From Carnegiea gigantea (lineage: Eukaryota > Streptophyta > Magnoliopsida > Caryophyllales > Cactaceae), in contig JAKOGI010000183.1 of the NCBI GenBank assembly GCA_029747015.1, forward strand, positions 777,001 through 841,000: a stretch of DNA of 64,000 nt, read 5' to 3'. How positions within the stretch are numbered: position 1 is the stretch's first letter; each line of letters begins with the position of its first letter. The notes beneath the pieces were generated by a model. That model was not told the origin of the DNA. It did no database searches and was given only the letters and a program-made list of their open reading frames with translations. The position numbers and the translations under genes were made by a program. This document shows, piece after piece, positions 59,169 through 64,000 of this stretch.

Positions 59169-61934
59169 TGTAACGCCCCCAATTGTTAATGTCTGATTTC
59201 TGTAGCTTAATCGCCTATTTATTATTGATTCGTAGCGGAAGCTTTTGATTGGAGGCATTACCGCCATTCCGGAATGGAACAAGGCTCTCTAATTTACTAA
59301 ACCTCTGAAATCATCCAAAATAAATATTTGCCTACTCATACCGTTTATCTCCTATGTGATAACTTGATGTACCCATGCTAATCATTATTATCTTTATGTT
59401 TCACAAAGTAACGTCACACAGTTCCCAGGTTACTAACCTATCATCACTGTGAGCGTCGCCTAGCTGGCGATCAGTAATGTCCATTATTTTGCTGCTTTCT
59501 GGTGTCACAGGAGGATAACCATTCGATTCTCCCCACGCCTAAAACAAAAACATAAAACATTGGAATGGTGAGCCGAAGCCCAATATGTACAATCCCATGC
59601 AGTAAAATAAGTTTTATGTGAAATTCGTTGGGCCGGCCGCATTTCAAAACATTTTGCTTTGCAAGCAGGAGAGAGAGCATTACGAATTGAAATTGACTTG
59701 CTGATTATTATCTGGAAGTGAACCCCTTGGTCGATATACATCTTGAAACGATCATACTTTGGGTGCTCACCCCCCAGGCCGATCGAGAAGCCTGAGTTGA
59801 CGCCGCGCGCGGGTATATTAGTCGGCATAAGCCTTGATCATTGATGGGCATAAGCCCTGATGATAATTGGCGGGGCCACTTGTTTATGTGATAAAAACAT
59901 TGAGAAATTGATTCATTAAATGCATCTTGTATTGATTGTCCATTGCTGTGAACACTGTGAGTTTTTTTTGAAGAACATAGACAATGTATGTACCTGGTCC
60001 TTGAGATTCTCTCTCCTTTGTAATGAAGAACGTGCGCCGGCAGCTTGAACCGACAGTTGTGGCCTCCTTCCTACTTTACATATGTAATTCTCTTGTGGTT
60101 AGTGCAAGGTGATGACATTTATTGGGATTTCTTAGTTTGATCAATAATTTGAAGTCCTTGAGTTGTATGTAAAAGGCATTGACTTGACTCTACTTTGTTT
60201 TATTCCCATCTCTGACTTTGAATACCTTGTTTTAATAGATAATTTAAATCCCTGTCTTTTATACTGCAACCACTTGTTTAATGAACATGATAAACGTGTA
60301 ATGGGGTAATGGCCATATTCTTGTAAGTAGTGTAAATTCGTTATTTGTCCCTACTTTGTGAAATTATTTTCATTATGGGTCATTGTTGTTAATGTTTCTC
60401 TTTTTGGTCATTGCATAATTTAAATTACGGCCATTTTATTTTTTATCCGAATTTTTGTTAACGTCTTCGGTGTAATTCCTGGTTCCTTGCAGTAAATCAT
60501 ATAATCATGACAGTCGCGACTATGGCCATAACTCTGAAATGTTCTGGAATGACCTTAGTCAAGACATGAACTCTTTTCCCCGAAAACGTTACATAGTGAA
60601 CTCGTATAATCACATCTCGCCAACCATAATATTCCTATCCCACATATTAATATTCCCAACATCCACATTTAGCATTCATGATTCTAAAGGTGTATACCCA
60701 AAATTCATGAACTTGATCGCAAATCTCCAAATAGTATGTATATTCTTCCATAAAATAGTCACAATGTCGTTTAACCCAATGGCTCACAATAATCACAACA
60801 TTACCCGCACTTTAGCATAGACTCATCAGATAATTTTTTTCAGTTTCATAACTTTGTAACCCGTGTGAATACATGCATATCATAATTATACGATTGACGA
60901 CTACCGCCTGACATGAATATTTTCAATATATGAATAATCATGAATTTATACGGTTGACGACTACCGCCTGACATTAATATTCTCAGTATACTAAATCATA
61001 AAATATCAAACATAAATCAAGGAAGCAATAGTTACTCACCTTAAAGTTGCTCCAAGACCCAAAGCCTTAATTTCTTTTTCGTCTGCCTCCCCCTTTTTCT
61101 TCTTTCTTTCTCTCACCTCCTCCTCTCTCTCTTCTTTCTCTCTCCTCTCTCCTCTCTCTTCTTTCTCTCTCCTCTCTTCCCCCTCCCCTGCCCGTGTGTG
61201 TGCGTGTGAATGAGACCCCCCTCTCTTATTTATATGCATAAAAAGGAAAAAAAATCAAAGATTTTTTTTTGGTCCTTGACCGACTTTGAGCGGTCAAAGT
61301 CGGTTTGATCAGTCAAACCGACTTTGACCGGCGTTGACCACTTTTTTTTTTGGGCTTGCTTGAGATGTAAAATTTCTGTGAATTATGGGCTGCACAAAAA
61401 ATTCTGAAACTTTTACTGTAGGTTACCCAGGATATTGGGCCACTTCTGGTAAATTTTCATGAATTTTAGATATGTATTTTATTAGTTATGAAATTTTGAT
61501 CGAATCTGCCCTGTAATTTCATGCTAAAATTCGGTTGATATTTTGAATTATTGTGGGATATTGGGTTGGATAAAAATTATGAAATTTTGACTATACATTG
61601 CTGAGGTTGTCTGAAAACTCTCTGTAAATTCTGATGAATTTTAGATGTGTATTTTAGGAGTTATGAATTTTCGATTGGGATTGTTCTGTTTTGAGTGCAT
61701 GGTTTTCGGTTACTGTTTTAATTTTGTTTTAAGAGTAATCAAAATTCACTTCGAGGCCATTCTGCCGATTCAATCTGCAATGGTAAAATATATATATATA
61801 TATATATGAAGGGAACGCTGATTTGAGATAAAATGAAAACAAATATTAGATTGAAATGCGGGGCCCAACCTAATTAATTTGTAAGTATGATGATTTTATA
61901 TAATTAATATGATCATTAGGGTCGGGGCGTTACA
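59169..61934 (-). repeat. Right LTR (5' LTR) of the long-LTR element
   Basis: 2,766 bp, same ends as the left LTR. Identity to the left copy is uneven: 11 differences in the first 250 bp, none for about 390 bp, many over the next several hundred, then none across 60551-61539. Nearly all differences are transitions. Confidence 0.97.
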
Positions 61935-64000
61935 AAGGCTACGAATGCTCTAACAAATCTCAAGTGCACAAATTATCATCAATCAATGTATTATTTTAAG
62001 TATTCACAAAGGGTTTTTAGAAAATAATAATATGAATTTTAGGGTGGTGGAAGTGAATAATTTGAACTTAAAAAATAGTCGCTACCGCTCTGAATTTTTA
62101 GCATTTTTAATGTCAATAATCCATCCTGTGATTCCAGTTTACTCTTAGGTAGTTTTTTCAAGTACTGATTATTGATAGTAGAAATATTGAATGTTCGGAT
62201 CGATATTGGTTATTTTTTAAGTTATGATTACTGACTTCCACTCTTCCTAAAGTTCAGATTATTGTTTTTCAGAAACCCTTCATAAAAAGGTGTATGCTGC
62301 AAAATATTTCTTAAAACCCTTCATTAATATTGCTTCTGTTATATAATGTTAATCACTGCTACTTCTGCCATTATTAACTGCACCTATAAAGTGAATAAAG
62401 ATACACGTTCGTAGCAAATAGTTTGAGGACGCTTGGCGAAAATATGTTATTTACTCACTTTTAGATATAGTTATAGATGTAGATTGAGCTTTATGAAGTT
62501 CAAATGATCAATCTTTTATGTTCTTTTCTGGATCCCTTAGTCTTTTTACCCCTTCAATTTTCGTGATATTACCAGAGAGTTATGTGATAGATTTGGGTTG
62601 TAGACAAATGAGATTAAAACATTAAGGAGCGCTGAAGGTGTTTGGCAGTATTTGAGAATATAAGATTATTAATCAATGAGATTAGAGACTAGGGATGAGT
62701 CTCAAAGACGTGTGGTGGTACATGAGTAAGCCTATATCATACTCCTAAGAGTACAAACTCATATAAGTCAAGTCAGCGCCACATAGTAAAAATTGTCTAT
62801 ATGACAAATGTACGCTGAAAAAAATATACATACGTGGTAAGTGAAAGTACACACTCCTAGATGTATGATATACATTACTGTACACGAGAAGATTAGAGGA
62901 CATGGTTGCCTATGCTTTGGCTCCTATACCAAATTGTTCTACGTTGAGTCATTTGCTGCTGTTTTGTTTTCTTTTCTAATCTTTAAAACCACTGTTGGTT
63001 GAAAACTTGATTCATTTGGTGCTATTTTGTTTTCTTTTCTGGTCTTTAAAGCCACTGTTGGTTGAAAACTATGTACATGTTTTTTGAATTTCTTAGAAAC
63101 ACAATTTTGAAAAAGTTTGTGCTATAGTTTCTCTATATTTTCAAGAGTCTTTTTGTACCTTTTATTGATGGATGATACTATTTGTTACTCTTATACTGAA
63201 TTTATTGGATTAATTTCAAGTTTTTTTGGTTACCTTGGGCTAAATTATTACTTGATTGCATTACGAATCGAATACCAATTCTTAGAGTTTGGATTGTGAT
63301 ATCAAGTAAATTTTCGTAATAAGAGAGTTATACAAGCTTGACGGATATCCTTGTTGAAAGTTTTATTATAAAGGAGCGATTAAATATAAGAGGAACGTTA
63401 AGAAGTGCATCAATTAGTTTTTTTTGTTTTTTTTTTTTTGCATAGAGGATTTATTTTACTATCCTAGGAATATATATACGTATTTGATTTTGAGGTCCAT
63501 TGCAAATGTCATATGACTTCTAATTAGTTTATTCATTCTTAACCATAAATAACTAAATAAATAAATAATGAATAAAGCTACATAACCATCCCTCCAATCC
63601 TTATTAATGATTTGACCCAAGTCATTACCCTCAACTTCATAGTCCATTCCATAGCCTTATGACTATAATCAATGATGTGATCTTGACAATCAATGGATTC
63701 TTGATTGTTATTCATAGATATGAAATGAGCTTCTAAGCCTATTTCCTTTAATTATCCTGATTACGTATCCCAAATTTTTAAATGATAGGATAAGACTTTT
63801 ATCAATTGAGTTGAAATGGTATCTGTCAATTAGTACCTTCATAGATTTCCTATGCTATAGTGTTGTGTAGGCAAATGAACATGTACATAAGAATCGTCTT
63901 TAGTTTTATATCAAACTTTAAAACTTTCAACTACCTTCCTCATAAATAAAGGGGGTAGTTGGATAGATTATCAAACTATGGTTTCCGACGTAATATTGAT
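61935..64000. other. Gene-free AT-rich right edge
   Basis: No gene can be supported. It contains a 63-bp tandem duplication at 62949-63070 and a T-rich run near 63420. Short open frames at 63117-63299 and 63647-63459 are hydrophobic by AT bias and have no domain. Confidence 0.55.
62949..63070. repeat. 63-bp tandem duplication
   Basis: Two adjacent copies of a unit starting tcatttg(c/g)tgct and ending ccactgttggttgaaaact, with about six mismatches. Confidence 0.85.

Larger units (their letters stand above)
51653..61934 (-). mobile_element. Long-LTR, apparently non-coding retrotransposon (LARD-like, gypsy-type ends)
   Basis: A 10,282-bp element with two LTRs of 2,807 and 2,766 bp (TGTAAC...GTTACA ends) around a 4,709-bp interior. 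The orientation is minus: a tRNA-Met-type primer site lies four bases inside the right LTR, and a purine tract touches the left LTR. The sequence next to the purine tract (tttcgtcctcgaaact) is typical of plant Ty3/gypsy elements of the Tekay/Del sort. I could not find gag, protease, RT, RNase H, integrase or chromodomain motifs in either strand of the interior. The longest open frames there (145 codons plus, 86 codons minus) are unlike any of them. This is the structure of a large retrotransposon derivative that depends on a partner for proteins. No matching target duplication is seen (acggt versus aaggc). Confidence 0.85.

Noticed and set aside
1..64000. tRNA, rRNA, snoRNA or CRISPR-like arrays
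   Set aside because: None seen. The tRNA-Met-like strings at 5422-5433, 12765-12777 and 59152-59164 are retroelement primer sites, and the tandem repeats present have two or three units without spacer structure.

Overview
This window is nuclear DNA from a flowering plant, most likely a eudicot. The evidence is intron-rich genes of plant-specific families, AT-rich intergenic DNA, (TA)n and (CT)n microsatellites, a Ty1/copia element primed by initiator tRNA-Met, a plant L1-type LINE carrying RNase H, MITEs, and a long-LTR element of the plant gypsy type. Nothing in the sequence allows a species call.

Layout. Positions 626-5619 hold a complete but broken copia element (minus strand). At 6445-8100 is a short plus-strand RRM gene resembling AIPP1/EDM3. 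Tail-to-tail with it is COX5C (minus; CDS 9322-9513), whose 2.36-kb leader intron carries a hAT-like MITE and whose promoter has three site II boxes. A beta-propeller (SMP-30/phosphotriesterase-like) gene lies at 13836-15794 (plus). Convergent with it is a full 17-coding-exon Polycomb histone methyltransferase of the SWINGER (EZA1) type at 16403-25560 (minus). A 5'-truncated LINE with a 20-bp target duplication fills 26383-29016. An intronless multi-pass membrane protein gene follows at 29853-30716 (minus), then an INO80 complex subunit B-like gene with a PAPA-1 region and a zinc finger at 32495-35705 (minus). A Tourist-like MITE is at 38954-39219, and an ALE2-like receptor kinase at 39765-46037 (minus, 8 coding exons). 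From 46.4 kb onward I found no host gene. The region is AT-rich, and 51653-61934 is one 10.3-kb LTR element with about 2.8-kb LTRs, a PBS and a PPT but no recognisable gag or pol.

All multi-exon models were built by hand: GT-AG (once GC-AG) junctions were chosen so that reading phase is kept throughout and the protein matches remembered family architecture. Totals are exact multiples of three: SWN-like 872 aa, INO80B-like 579 aa, ALE2-like 695 aa, propeller 328 aa, AIPP1-like 204 aa. No transcript data were available, so untranslated exons are tentative.

The genes do not form a pathway. Three of them (AIPP1/EDM3-like, SWN-like, INO80B-like) are chromatin regulators within 30 kb, which may be chance. 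The least ordinary material is the long-LTR element: patchy divergence between its LTRs, a W-box palindrome cluster just upstream of a TATA box, and an apparently non-coding interior. Other unusual features are the recurring C(n)A(n) homopolymer junctions in introns, a GC-AG intron inside the SET-domain coding region, and a three-unit repeat in the INO80B leader intron.
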